Under the pieces are notes generated by a model. The model made no database searches and had not been told where the DNA came from. It was given only the letters and a program-made list of their open reading frames with translations. Below are positions 36,771 to 50,300 of a stretch of 64,000 bases of DNA, piece by piece; within the stretch, counting starts at the first letter, position 1, and each line of letters starts with the position of its first letter. The DNA comes from Clavelina lepadiformis (lineage: Eukaryota > Chordata > Ascidiacea > Aplousobranchia > Clavelinidae): positions 15,314,860 to 15,378,859 of the forward strand of contig NC_135244.1 in assembly GCF_947623445.1 (NCBI RefSeq), read 5' to 3'. Made by a program: the position numbers and the translations under genes.

Positions 36771-39700
36771 TTAGAAGCATGTATAAATTGCAACTACTGG
36801 TGATACCAGTGTTTATTGCTGTTTCAGCATGAGAGTTATTATAGAAAGTAATTTTATTTTTGTTACTATACAGTAGTATACTTGCAGGATAATCTGTTAA
36901 TCGAGTTTATTACAGTTATAGCTATTTGTTGCAGTTATAATCCAACTTGTTATATAGAATTATAGATTTATTACGAATCTATGATGGTTAAAACTAACAT
37001 TTCAATTAGATCTTTATAGCGCTATTGCTTATTGATATTTTATCTACCTTTCAAAAATTACAGAATTTCTGAACTTCTTTTTGATCATTGAATTTGGGAT
37101 TTTGCCAACTATGAATTTTTGATACTGTATCAACAATAGAAAGATTTTTATAATAAGTCTTCTATTGTTAACAGGGTACTGGAAAATGATTCCATAGTTC
37201 ATGTGGTAATTACATTATTGAGGCTTGGCAATTTTTTTTACAACAGATAAATTAAAACATCGTCTTTATAGGTGAAAAGTATTTTAATTGTACTTTAGAA
37301 AAACGTTTAATATTTGTTTGACGAGTGGCGTATTACACAGTCACAAAACAAATCCCTAACATCTAACAACCAGTCATATTGAATATGGTCAATTTTTTGC
37401 TGCAAAACGATGGTATCCTTCTTCAAGCATTATATAACGTACTAGCAGTAGAACTATAGGTAAATTGGTTGCAAAACAATTCTCAATTAAAATCACGGCA
37501 TCTACATCAATATTTGTGTTTGTATATTTTGGCTATCACATTTATCCAATTCTATTTACAGTATAAAAATCCTATCGTTTGTCTAAATTATACTAACACT
37601 TGTAAAATGTAAAGCGACAGTTTTGAGAACTGGTATTAAACCTTAACTTGCATAAGACATATCTTATGTTTATTCCGTAGTTTCTAAATCGCTCTCGCGT
37701 TCTTTTTGTGATGACGTTTTTCTTGTTACAGTTAATTAAAAGACTTACAGTTTTCCATAAAAGCTGCTAGTTCGTTAATGTCCAATGCTTATTTAGAAAA
37801 CTGTGTACCTCACTACAACACTTCGATGTACTGCGTCAATATGTTAACCGACGAAGAATATTTAATTGTATTTATTCAGATTATATCAATATCTAATGGT
37901 TATGTTTATTTATGATAACAAAACTGGACAGCATTCAATACTACAGTGAATTGAACTCCAGCTTCTCAATAAGCGTGTCTGTAGTCAGGCTTACATTCAG
38001 CAGTAAAAGATATCAACATAATTTACTTCGTCTACTGGAAATAGAATAACAGTCATTTCAACAGCAATAATTTAGCAGCATGTAGGCGATTACAAGCACG
38101 CCAAAAACTAGGTTGTGCAAAGGGAAGTGGACAGCGGCTTGAGATAAAATCACGTTTCGTTGTTTCATGATTTCTGTCTCCCGGCATAGCTAAATTTTAT
38201 GTAGCCTATGTATGGCTAGTGGTAGTACTAGTTTTTCGACGTCGTCCATAAAAAGGCTTCGCTTTCTTTGCTGCCACAAGCTACAGTTGTATGCGCATCA
38301 TTATAAGGTTTTAGGATCACTACCGACTGTAACTTTGGGGCGTTCAAAATAATCAACAAAAGTTGTAATTACACAACCACTATCAGTAACACTGTGATGA
38401 ACTGATAATAAACATTTTTATTTGTATTTGTTGGTAAATGCTTGGTTGGTAAATTGAACAAGTCAGCTTCAAATCGAACTTAATTTTTGAGATGGTAATG
38501 CAATAACGCGAAAAACCGTGGCGGATGCACAGTGGTGAATGAATTGTATCCAAGTTGGTCCATTTAATTTGTCATTTTGAAGCACTTTCAGTTTTTCTCC
38601 CTATCAATTTGCACTGCTCACTCGAACACAAATCCTACGATCGACCTGCTTCCAAAAAAAGGCTAGAATAGTCAATGCAGCTAGTTTTTTTTATAGGCAG
38701 CGTTAACCGTCTACCTTTGGTTGAACTTTAACTGCTAAATGGAAATGAAATGAAAATAATAACTCTTGTTATTGCTGCTGCGCTTAATGCTGCTTCAATA
38801 AAAATAAATTTGAAGCGTGTTCTGATGCAATATTATTTGCCGCCAGGAGAAAGACTGATTTGAGACTAAAAAGTCGCGGTGGACGTAGATGTTTACGTTT
38901 AGCCCTCTGGCTTTAACCATTACGTGCTATGCTGCAGTAATGTTTAATGCTTTGCAAATCTGTTTCGAAATACCGCAATATTGTGAAAGTTAGGTTTCAT
39001 AAAAACTGACACGAAAGGTATATAGCTTCGGCAGTAATGTATTCACGTAATGCACTAGAATAAACAGTATAAACAGCTTATTTGCTAACAAAAATAAACG
39101 AAAAGCTGCAGCGAGTTAACACTTGATTACGTTGCATAAAAGTGATAGTAAGCCTAAAGCAGTAACAAAAAGCTATTGGCGAAGCTCATAGAGCCAGTAA
39201 TGGAACATTTTACTTAATTTTCAAATGTATGTTATGGACGTATTACTGTTTTGCGATAACGTTAAAACGAATAGGTTTTACTCAATAACCGTTCACTTGG
39301 CAAGTATATGCACTAAGAAACGTGAAAGCGTTGATTGTTTCCTGTCGTCGCATATTCATATTGAAGCAGAAGACATTTTGTCGTAAACTTTCCTTGAGTT
39401 GTCGTTTTAAGATTTAAAGGCTTCCATGCATTATTTAGGCTACAAATTGAGTTTTTGTGATGTGGTCTATAAACGATCTTCTCGTATATAGCTTTGTCAT
39501 ATAGTTTTGAAAACGCATAGCTTCAAATCTGTTATATAGTACTACGTATAAGGTATTTTTGCCAAGATTTTAGAAAACGTCTGTTATTGTCATGACATCG
39601 TCAGTTGGGAACTGGCATTTCGGTCATATGTGCATTGTGCAGTATAGCTTGGCTAGTATTCGATTAGTAGCTAAGCTGAATACAGGATAAACGATCATGA

Positions 39701-40060
39701 AAATAAGGAAAACAACGTTTGATCCAATCTAAACACATAAAATTGTCAAAGTTTAGCGCATATCGTTTTACCGACTTTTAAGGCTTTTTGCAAGATTTAC
39801 GACATTGATCAGCGGATAACATTCTGCATAAGTACTCCATAAGCACCTTTACCAGCATCAAAGCATCAGTAAAAGAAGTCGATTAAAAATTGGACGGTGG
39901 CTCTTTCATCCGCCTACATGCTGATTTCAGTAAATAGTGCTTGAATTACGAATACGAAAATTGTAATCACCTGCACCCGTATATAGGATAATTGAAATTT
40001 CGTAGACGCCGTGACCTTGAGGTAATAATTACTTGGCCGAAAGTCGACGAACGTTTCAAG
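36771..40060. other. Intergenic between array copies A and B
   Basis: About 3.3 kb of AT-rich sequence with no exon of the sulfotransferase-like family and no other supported gene. The 23 bases immediately before the copy B start (CGAAAGTCGACGAACGTTTC plus AAG) are nearly repeated before copy D. Confidence 0.45.
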
Positions 40061-42278
40061 ATGAAAGTAATATGCGCCGGTGCACCAAAAACTGGAACGA
40101 AGTCAATTGCTAGAGCTTTAAGAATACTTGGATACAACTCAGGTTAGTGTGCAACTTGTTTATACGGGTAATATGCACATAACGATACGTTAACTATGCT
40201 TTCCTGTTTAAAGTGTGCAACCGTAATAATTAAACTTTCCGTGTTGGCACCGTAAAACAATTGAACAGGGTAGATATTTTAGGTAAATAATATTTTTCAA
40301 ATAATCACTTAAGTTATAAAGCTAAAACAAATTACTTCTGAAAGTAAGTTATAAGTTATTCCCTAAGGCGGTAAGTCTGATGCCAATTTAAAGCACTTGC
40401 ACTTCATGCTATAAACTATTGCTTCATGCTACAAACTATTACTATAAACTACCAAGTTTTTGTAACCTATAATCCACTTACGACAGGTTTATCCATTTAA
40501 AAATCTATTTTAATGCAATTGATGTTACGTGTACGTTTACAGTGTATGATGTGGAAGAAGCTATAGAATTTGGCTTCGAGGAATGGGAGGATTTGATGAA
40601 GAACAGACAACCTGACATGAAAGTTTTACTCGACACCGTTTATTCCAACAATGTTGAGGCTGTCGTCGACATGCCGCATTCATATTTCTTTGACAGGTTC
40701 CTTGAACGGTGGCCAGATGCAAAGGCAACTATAACCTATAACTATAATGGTAGTTTTGATAAATGTGCCGTGCCGTGTTTAGAATTAACGTTTCCTGTTA
40801 TGGGAATTATACTGCACAATTTCAACATCCAGTGATGTTTTATAGTCGTGTAACTTAAGGCTTATGGTAAACAGGGCTACATTTTAGGTAATTTTATCCA
40901 TACGTGATGAAGATGAATGGTTTCGCAGTTTTAAGGAAATGCTTGAACGAACCAACAAACAATATTCTTATTTCAGTTGGTTGCGTTCATTCTCTCCTTC
41001 TTTGAATCGACTTATCGGTTGGAATTTATGGCTATTTAAAGTTACGATGGTAAGTTTTTGCAAAATTAAATAAGCTAATAGCTGATTAAAACTAGTTAAT
41101 ACAAATCAATAAATCATTCTTTTAAGATTGTATCAGGTTATTCGATAACCTAAATGTGTTTGTCCAAACAGTTTTACTCGTATAGGATAAATATTCACAT
41201 ATATCATATACCAAGCACATAAGACTCATTATCAAGAAAATCTAAACCCCCATCAGTGCTACTTTAGGTAGGGTGAATGAAATTATCTATTTATGTTCAT
41301 AGATATATTTTAATAAAATAGGACAATTTTGTGTTCATATAGGGTATAGAAACACCCAACGCGTTCATATGGAAGACATGGTACAGAAGACATAACAAGT
41401 TTGTACAAGCTACCGTACCCCCAAAGAAGCTCTTAGAATATCATATAAAAGAAGTAACAGAAAATAATATTTTGTACTGGGAATGTCACAGGAAATTAAT
41501 TATATTATAGGCAGAGTCGTAATCAAGTCAGTGACCTACATCGAGACACTTGTTGCAAAAACTTGACTCAAGCCCTTGTCTAAGAAATTAACTTGAATGA
41601 TTTGACTTGATTCGACTCGAATCAGTCCTTGTTTATTAGGTTTGGGCAATAAGGTAAAGCAAATTTTTGTTTTGTCCAAACCCATTTAAGTGTACACCTT
41701 AAAATGAAGATTGTTTGTCTACGATCGCCTACCGGCCGGCAAAACGAAGTAAATTTTCAAAAATTTGAAAGCTTTTCTTGTTCACTCTTTATATCGCTTA
41801 GCTTTTAGGTATCAATTGAATTGACTCGAGACCTGTTTGGTAAACAATTCGACTTGACTCGAATCTTACTTGCTAAATAACTCGACTTGCCTCAAGTGAT
41901 TTCTGCCAATAGGCCCAATTTGACCTGCGACTATAGAGTTTGATGAGTTGGTTATGACTCTGATTATAAAACATAGTCTGCTTTGTTTTATTTGTAATTG
42001 AAAAGCAAGCAATAGAAAATAATAAATCCTTCTATTCTTATACATGTATTCTTTACTTCTAGGGTTGGGCACCGTTGTGCAAATTTCTTGATAAACCAAT
42101 TCCAAAGGATGATTTTCCATTTGAGAACAAGGCTGGAATAGCTCACAACATTGCAAACACGTTAATGGAAGATACTTGGATAGCAAAGAAAGCTTATAGA
42201 GAAATTATTCTTGCTATGACATTGTTGCCCGTGTTTGTTGCTTTCATTGTTGGACTTGTTTATTTCAATTTTTTCTGA
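40061..42278 (+). CDS. Sulfotransferase-like P-loop protein, copy B
   Basis: A second array member with the same five-exon plan: 40061-40142, 40543-40724, 40888-41049, 41343-41453 and 42063-42278 (753 bp, 250 aa). The P-loop is MKVICAGAPKTGTKS. The core VILSIRDEDEWFRSF, the C-terminal GWAPLCKFLDKPIP and a terminal hydrophobic helix (MTLLPVFVAFIVGLVYF) match copy A. Exon 2 after its first ~35 bases, the start of exon 3, and exon 5 are almost identical to copy A. The rest of exon 3 differs strongly. The end of exon 2 reads AAAG/GCAACT where copy A has AAAG/GTTAAT, so an intact protein requires a GC-AG intron. Without that splice, translation reads into the intron and stops at 40833-40835. A hAT-like MITE lies in the last intron. 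The substrate is unknown. Confidence 0.82.
41512..41962. mobile_element. hAT-like MITE in intron 4 of copy B
   Basis: The ends CAGAGTCGTAATCAA and (reverse complement of the right end) CAGAGTCATAACCAA match at 13 of 15 positions. The flanks ATTATAGG and ATTATAAA agree at 6 of 8 positions, consistent with an aged 8-bp hAT target duplication. The interior is made of degenerate TTGACTCGAATC-like words and has no transposase. Confidence 0.75.
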
Positions 42279-43765
42279 CTGCTTATAAATCACTTCTACA
42301 CGGTTTTCAAACCTAAATTGCCAAGAACGGTATACTACAACAATGTCTTGCTGCTTCTTTGCTTTTATTTTTTGAAATTACTACAAGTTTTTTTTGCATG
42401 CTAACCGTTTGATGTGGATTTGATTTGATTGCCTGCCAGTCTTTCTGTAGTTTTGCAACTGAAAATGCTTGTATTGCTTTTGTACTGCATGTCAACTGTT
42501 TGATTTAGCATTTGTCTTTTTGGTAAGAAAAGATGTGATAATAGTATAAGTAATCCAAATGGTAATAGCCTAACAGTATATTATATTAGCTTTCCGATTC
42601 CCTTCGGTTGTAAACTTTCTGGCATCACCATACGGCGCCACATAGTTAAGAGTAATATTACTTTAAATGTCCACACCGCGCTGCTCTTTCAATCACATGA
42701 CCTTCATTCCCTTTCAACGATACTGGCATCGCTAAGCAAGTTGTTTAGATTAGATCATTCTACGTGAAAACTTGGTGTGGACGGATCCTTGCAGAAAGAA
42801 ATCATATAATCACTAATAACCGTAGATACTTCTGGTTTATTAGCTACTAAGCTTATTACAAGGCTAGCCTGTGCTCTTATTGTAAATGCCTCTGATTGTT
42901 GCTGAGTGAGCTGTATTTGGTCTGATTGTGGAATAGAGTAGTAAGGTTATATACAATCAGAACTTTCAATGCAAGTTAAAGGCTTTTGGCACAAGGTAAT
43001 GATCTTATAATATGATGTCGGTTCGTGCAAAAACCTATGTTCCAATTGTTATTGAACAAAATATTAATGAGCAACTTTTAGTTTGGCATACCATTCGATT
43101 AAGTTCCTTTTTAACATTTACCGGCTCATTTCTAAAGTTGTTTTTCCAAGTTCAATAAAGTTTGATTCTTACAAACCGTAAATTTTGTTCGCTTTTTTGT
43201 AATATCAAAATTTGTATCATACTTCCATTTAGGTATAAATGTAGTAGGTACAATTGTATAAATCTTGTTTGGAATGAGCTTTGTTAGGATGCAAAATATA
43301 CAACTAATTGCAAAACAATAAAAGCAAAATCGAAAAGCAGTAAATGTAAGGGCTATACGCGAGTAAAATGTTCTGGCTTCACCTACCACAACAAAATAAT
43401 GCTTGAAATCAATGCATGGAATGACCAAAAGTTTTTGATTTATCGAATGACACTGTCAATGTTTGTGGGACAATCGTATGAATGTTGTCGTGGTTATATG
43501 CTATATCACGAAGAGAAAATAGATTTGATTAGATAAGAAAATGCTTTCCTTTAATCATTGTTGTGAAAAATTTGCAATAATACTGTACTTATAATAAACA
43601 TTATTCACATGCTATTCCTTCGCCCACCCGCGCCTTATAGTGTTGGAAACGTCTTTAAAAATTTTCTATATTAAAGATGTGTCCCATGGATAAACCTGGA
43701 TATCATACATAACTATGCATATATTGTATTCACATATACACGCTTTGAAATTGGTACCAAGCAAG
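42279..43765. other. Intergenic between array copies B and C, first part
   Basis: No supported exon. A 98-codon minus-strand frame at 43428-43132 is Phe/Ile/Cys-rich with no recognisable domain and is probably chance. Confidence 0.4.
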
Positions 43766-44262
43766 CAGAGGTGGGCTGCCGATAACGGTAGTTGGCAAAA
43801 AATGTACCGACGGTTCCGGGATTCGGTACTATTTAAAAAAAAGTAGTTTGGTACTTTGTCAGTACTCGGTACCGGTACTTTTTGTGTAAAAGATGTTGCT
43901 GCAAATGCAATGTTTGTCGCTATTATGCCGCCGATAAAGGTTACTCCCGGTCAAAACATATTTGACGTTAATCGTTTGCAATTTTGCTTGACATTTCTAG
44001 ATTAAAAAAATCAACAGATGCTAAAATTAGTATTAAGGATTAATCAACATGTATTTTTGAAAACATGTTTGTTAAATTTTTGAAATAATCACGTGAAAAG
44101 TACCGAGTACCGGCACCAACTGAAATTTCTTGAAAAAAGTAATTCGGTGCAGACATTCGGTTCTTTTTGTCAAAGGTACCGACGGTACCAGTATATCGGT
44201 ACTGAAAAAGTACCGCGGCACAGTAATTCGGTACTAGAGTACCGCGGTACTGCCCACCTATG
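43766..44262. mobile_element. hAT-like MITE rich in GGTACCG words
   Basis: 497 bp. The left end CAGAGGTGGGCTGCC pairs with the right end GGTACTGCCCACCTATG, typical of hAT termini. The flanks CAAGCAAG (43758-43765) and CATGCAAG (44263-44270) match at 7 of 8 bases, so the target duplication is well supported. Many copies of GGTAC/GTACCG occur inside, especially towards both ends. There is no transposase gene. Confidence 0.88.
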
Positions 44263-44925
44263 CATGCAAGTTACATAAACAACTAAGTAACCGCACTTTC
44301 TTAGATTAACATTATATGGTGTAATGAACAATATAATCTTTAAGTATTTTCTAACGGTCACAGAAATGGAAGCTAGCTTAATGTACAATATTTTACGACT
44401 TTTGCACTTATTATTGCGTAACTTTGTATTTAAAATGTCACAATTAGAACAGGATGATCAGGTGCTGGCTTTTTCACGAGTTTTGCATTTGGTGAGTACG
44501 AGTCACGCCACTCTAATAAGTTGCTAAGGACACGTATCCTTTGTCATTTATAAATATAGACCTAACAGGGTTTCAACGCCATGAACGACTCAGTAATTTT
44601 TGTGACTGTTAGCTCTACTGGTATAACTTATGGATGCAAATTTTTGCACAATGGTGTTTTGGGATTCGCAATCTCTAAAAAATAATTGCATATATGAGTA
44701 TCATATAAATTGTAAAGACATTAAAACACGATGAGCAGTAAGCAGAACTTTTGGCGTAACTACAGCGCATGATCTTCTTACGCGTGAATGATTTTCCTCC
44801 GTGTAAAAAAACTGAACAAAGACTAAGACAAGTTTGACGTAGCATACATGTTTACGTTTAGCCGGAGTAAGCGCTACATACGGTACTGCAACAGCGATAA
44901 TAGGCTACTCTCTTTAGAAATTATT

Positions 44926-47301
44926 ATGAAAGTTATATGCGCTGGTGCGTCCAAAACTGGGACAAAATCTTTAGCGAAAGCTTTGAGAATCTTGGGTTAT
45001 AATGAAGGTAAACAGTGTCATGTTTTAAAAGTTACAATTATTTTCATATACAGCACTATTTGAGCTAAATAATAGTATTGCGATGATATTCAAAACATTT
45101 CTGTCCTTGTATTGCAGTGTATGACGCAGAAGAAGCGGCCGAGTTTGCATTTAAAGAATGGGAAGAAATCTGGCTGGGCAAACAAACTAGCTTAGACGTG
45201 ATACTTGATTCAGTCTATTCGAAAAACGTAGAGGCTGTCGTGGATATACCACATTCAGCTTTCTTTGAGCAGTTCTTGGAACGTTGGCCCGAGGCTAAGG
45301 TATAAGCTTAAACAGAAATCGGCAAAACCTTTTTCTTCCTTTCATTTTAGTGCCTAATTGATTTCTATAAAATAAACTTGCCTGTTCACTTCTTTTAAAT
45401 TGACAGCGATGGAAAGGCGGATCAGATCGGATTATATAAACACAATTTGTGTCTTGTTGTTTAATAGGACTTCAGTTGTATTAACATAAAATTTTTGTTT
45501 GATCTGAATTGAGTTGCCAGCGAAAATAATACTCAAGTCTTCATATAAAATCGGTTTCTTTTTTATGAAATACTTTTTTTAAATCACCATTTAAATTATT
45601 TCATTATTTTCATTCATTCAAATATTTTCACATTCGAAAAAAATGTTATGAATAGGAAAACTTAAACATCAAAAGTATAGCCTGTAATAGTGCGTTACGA
45701 GTATTCCTGATTTTGCTTATAGTATTAACGCATTACAAAAGATAAATCATAAAAACCAAGTTTGCTGTGACTGGGTATCTGTTATGATTGTAGAACTTGA
45801 CTTGATGATCATGATTGACCAGACTTGATTTGAAAATATAAGATAAAATGAATTTTCTGGATTTGCCCTTCACTGCTAATAACTTGACTTGGGTTACAAT
45901 CGTTATAACTTGTTTCCATCACTTTGTAAATTAGGCAATAAGCTATTTATATAAACTCGAGTGGTATCATATATACTGAACCTAACTAATTCATCATGCA
46001 TTGTAATAGGTTATTTTGACACTTCGTGACGAGGACGACTGGTTTCAAAGCTTCAAAAGTATGATAGACTGGGCTAATAACAAATACTGGCCCATCCACT
46101 ATCTTCGCTATATTTCACCAACCCTGAATCGAATGCTCAACTGGCAAGTCTGGCTATTCACAACGACAGTGGTAATGAGATGTGTTTTATTGCTTTTGAA
46201 GGCAACTGTTTTACCAAAACTTTTTGCGATACATGATCGTTTTTACGAGAGTCTTTCTGCGAATCCTTTTAAAACTTTCGTGTTTGTTTGTGTTTTGTTT
46301 TGGTTAAATACTGTTCGAAAAGCTCCTCAATGAGTTTTGTAACTTGTCAAGTTTTGAACTTGCTTTAAACGAAAATCCATTGAAAAAGGATCAGATTGTT
46401 TAGTTTTCAGTTAATATAATGATGGCGATAAAACCAGCTATACAAAGTTATTGATATAACCGGACAATTTGAAGCAAGTATCGCTTTCAAAACAGCACAA
46501 TAGAAATAAGAACGTGGAAGTCAAACGACGAAACTTTTATATTTTTTACTTGGATAGTTGTATCGACGCCAAGTTTGCCTTTTTTTTCTGAAAAGAACTT
46601 TTCTGTTTACTGTTTCTCATAAAAAAATATGATTAAATTTGAATCAAGGTAACATTTACATGCGCCTGCACCTGCCGATTTTTGAAGCTCAAAACAGTTG
46701 CTTTTTCCAAACAAAAAGTAGTTTAGGCCAGAATCCAAAGCCTTGTTTCGGCATCCCTTTATGATTTGGATTAGTATGTCTGTTCCATATTTCCAAAGGG
46801 TCCAGAGAAACCACATCCTTTTCTGTGGAAATGGTCTTACAGACGCCATAACAAATACGTAAAAGCGGTGGTACCATCGCAACAGCTGTTGGAGTATAGA
46901 GTGGCAGAGGTAATTAATACGATTATGAGACCTAAGACATGACTTATGTGTATAAAGTTTTCAAAGCATGTACAAGGACCTGCTCACTTATCTGCGTGTG
47001 ATATTTAACTTTGTATGTTCACCGATATGCTTCGGTCATTGGTAACTTTAGCCAAGCCATAACTATAATATAAAAATGACTTTATTCACAGGGTTGGCAA
47101 CCACTGTGCGAGTTTTTAGGGAAACCAGTACCAGGAGAAAAATTTCCGTTTGAGAACAGCGCCGACAGTGATGATAAACCTGCTGACAGAGTGATGCAAG
47201 AAAGCTGGATTGCGAAACAAATTGCCAAAGAACTTGGTATTGTGCTTGCTATTATTCCACTCTCGCTCGCAGTAGTGTTTGGATTGTATTATTATTTGTG
47301 A
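44926..47301 (+). CDS. Sulfotransferase-like P-loop protein, copy C
   Basis: A third array member. Exons: 44926-45007, 45118-45299, 46010-46171, 46799-46909 and 47092-47301 (747 bp, 248 aa), all with GT-AG junctions in phase. The P-loop is MKVICAGASKTGTKS (Ser replaces the Pro-side residue of the other copies). The core is VILTLRDEDDWFQSF, followed by WKWSYRRHNKYVKAVVPSQQ and GWQPLCEFLGKPVPG. The C-terminal hydrophobic helix (LAIIPLSLAVVFGLYYY) again predicts a tail anchor. It is more diverged from A and B than they are from each other, and shows no sign of recent exchange. An in-frame upstream ATG at 44848 exists, but alignment to the paralogues favours 44926. The substrate is unknown. Confidence 0.85.
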
Positions 47302-50300
47302 CTGCTTCTTTGCTTATTCGCTATTACGTTTTGTTTCATCAACGTTAACCGGAAGTTAACTTATGTTCTGTTTTCCAGCTTAATCAGTAAGCCATTTTAA
47401 ATGCGTTCAATTGCACGTAAAAAGCATGAAATTAATGCAATTTATGTCATAATTCTTTTCTGCTTTTATGATTTCACGCTCCATTGATTATTTATAATTT
47501 ATGTTAATTCAATCGTGTCAGTAATCTGCAACACGATTGTAAGTGGTATGTACATGCTGTTAATCGTTGAAAAGTTGTTGGCCTACCAACTTACATTTAT
47601 TGCAAGATACAAAAAGACTATTCTTATTCTTAATTTATAGCCAACTGTATACAGTAAATGTTTGCAGCGTGAGCATTTACAGAGCATTTTTACAAAAGGG
47701 CTTCAGTTTGATGTCCTCGAACATGTAACAAACAACGTTCACAGTTTTATGGAAAGTAAACTACCGTACTCTAAGGTTCTCTTAAAATGACATCATCATT
47801 GTACCAATTGGCAAAACTCCGAAGAATTCGCGGGTAACATAGTTCAAACCGGTTCAAACAGCAACTCACAGACTGCCCGCAATCAATAGATTGCGAAAAG
47901 GTTTCTCAACTGATAGTGACATGAAAACACAAGTGTGAAGCGGGGTCACTAACACTTTGAATAGAAGAGAGCATTTGGCGAAATATAGCACGTAAATGTA
48001 GGTTGTTGCATCTTGCACATGAAAAATGCCTTAATTTAAACGTGTATAAGTCGAAGTCGGCGTATTTGCTTTTTTCAACATTTTTTTCAAAGTTGCTTGA
48101 AGCTGTATTGTACTGATTTTCTTTTCTGGCAGAACGGGTTTAAAGGAGTTTGCTCTCCAGAAAAGCATTTAGAGTAATATGTACTGAAAGTGACTATTTT
48201 AACGAAAATAAATTGCAAGGAACGCTCGCAAAAATATAATTAGATTTAGGAGAAAGTATGCTTGAACGAAAGACGTTATTCTCCTATACAAAGCTTGAAT
48301 TAGAGTGTAATTTAAATGAAAACTTTGAGTTCAATTTAGGTTAGCATGTAATTTTAACTTAGTTTAAATCACTTCTTAAATAGGTCGAAAAGGTTTTGTA
48401 GTAGCGGCAAATTGATAAGAGTCTTTGTTAATTGAATGACCGCAGTAAGTAGACTCGACTGATTAAATTTTGCATTTATTTGTAAACCAATTAAGCTTTA
48501 GTAGTTGACATAAATGATTATATTGTTACAAAATAATACACCTAGCCATCTTTGCATGCAGATATTCTGTAGAACTGATGACTAATCAGAATCAATTATT
48601 CTCTTACAAAACGTATAATCTTTTTCTGGAAACTTCAAAACATCTGAAAAACAGTAAGAGAACTAAAGGTATTTGTTTACCCGTGTACAAAGACATCTTT
48701 ACTAATAGGATTATTTTATTATGAAACAATAATAAACAATAAAATTGATAAACTTGCCCTGTCACATGTCAGTTAAAAATCTAAATCATGTTTAGTAACA
48801 GTTACTTACGTCAAGTTCCCCTTTTTACATTAATCCTTTAAAAATGTATTAATCATTTACTGTGGTACATAATTGACGACCTCAGTATTCGAGGAACCTG
48901 TACAACACAGGTCATCAGCGTTCATCAGTGTTTTTGCTTAAGGCTTAATTTTTACATTTTGTTACAACTTATGAAAAAAGGTCACTGTGTACACGACGAA
49001 AACGGCATGATATTATGATCATCAGATCTAATAACTTTTCAATTTTTCACATTTTTTACAATACAGTATATCAAATAAAGAAACTGCTCCAAACACATTT
49101 AATACATTCTTTATTTGGGTTAAGCCTTTTTTCGTCGTCCGCCACACGAAGAGACGCAGTACTTTGAGTTTAAAGCCTTTTTAAGTATTGCTGTTTACAT
49201 ATAAATACAAATGTACAAGATAAAAAAAGAAATAGAAATTAAACGCAGTTTTTTTATTAAGGAATTCCAGTAATCTACGCTTCTACGACATGTTCTATTT
49301 AATTCACTGTGGTTCTATTAGTAAGAAATCGTTCTTTGCATTGATTCATTCTAATTGTCCCACAGGGTAGGTTATATATATGTATAGGTTGTAGGTAGCT
49401 TCAAATCAAACTTATATCTAAAGGAAACTTTTTAGCTATCTATATCTTGTATTCAGATATTGTGCGAGGAAATTGAAAATGACTATAACGTCTGAAAGTA
49501 AACAGTTTTGAAGAAACTTTATTTCAGAAAAATTGTTTTGCTAGTGTACTTTTAGCATTAAACGAAGAACAACGATTATTGTTGGTTTTGGGTTGCTCAG
49601 CTGACATTGCTTCATTTGCTTTGAAATACTTGCAGTAAAAACGTGATTGAATTTGTGATAAAACCCTGTTGACAAAGTTTTGAAACTGAAGCTGGTTAGT
49701 ATATAATTGAGGTATCGTACGCAAATTGCATGGTCGTTAATTATACTTTACTTTACACTCGCTCGGGTGTAGGCGGTAGCTCTTTTGCACATTGTTAAAA
49801 GTGTATACGATATTTATTAATTAGATTTTTTTGCATGCAGATTGCAGATCACTGGATAGCGTAGGAGAGCAGTCTGAACGTTTCTCACAACTTGAATGAA
49901 CTTATAGATAGCACGACGCAGATAAACACCACTAACGAGAGGTATATCTGCATAAAATAAATAATTATTAATATATTGCTTAGCCCACTGCATGCTTGCA
50001 CATGTTGCATAATATGGAGATATCGCCTGGGGCAAATATTTGCACACCATTTATTCTGTCTCGCGCCAACATTTATGGAAAGATTTTGTTGACCGAGCGC
50101 GAAGCGCCTGTTTGGCACCATTTGACCGTTTCAGCTTGTATTGTTCACAAAAGATTGTTGTCCGAGTTGTTGAACTACCAAATACGTCTAAAGACTTTGT
50201 TTACTTTGCGTTTTTTTGTGCTCGGATAACCTCATGCACTAAAATATGCTACGGACTAACAAATGTTTTGAACTATACGAAACGAATGCAACCTTAATTC

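Noticed and set aside
43132-43428. 98-codon minus-strand frame
   Set aside because: Hydrophobic composition in AT-rich DNA, with no start context, splice partner or recognisable domain.
49816-50297. Overlapping frames on both strands in the C-D spacer
   Set aside because: Four frames overlap, with no domain, no splice partners and no family match.
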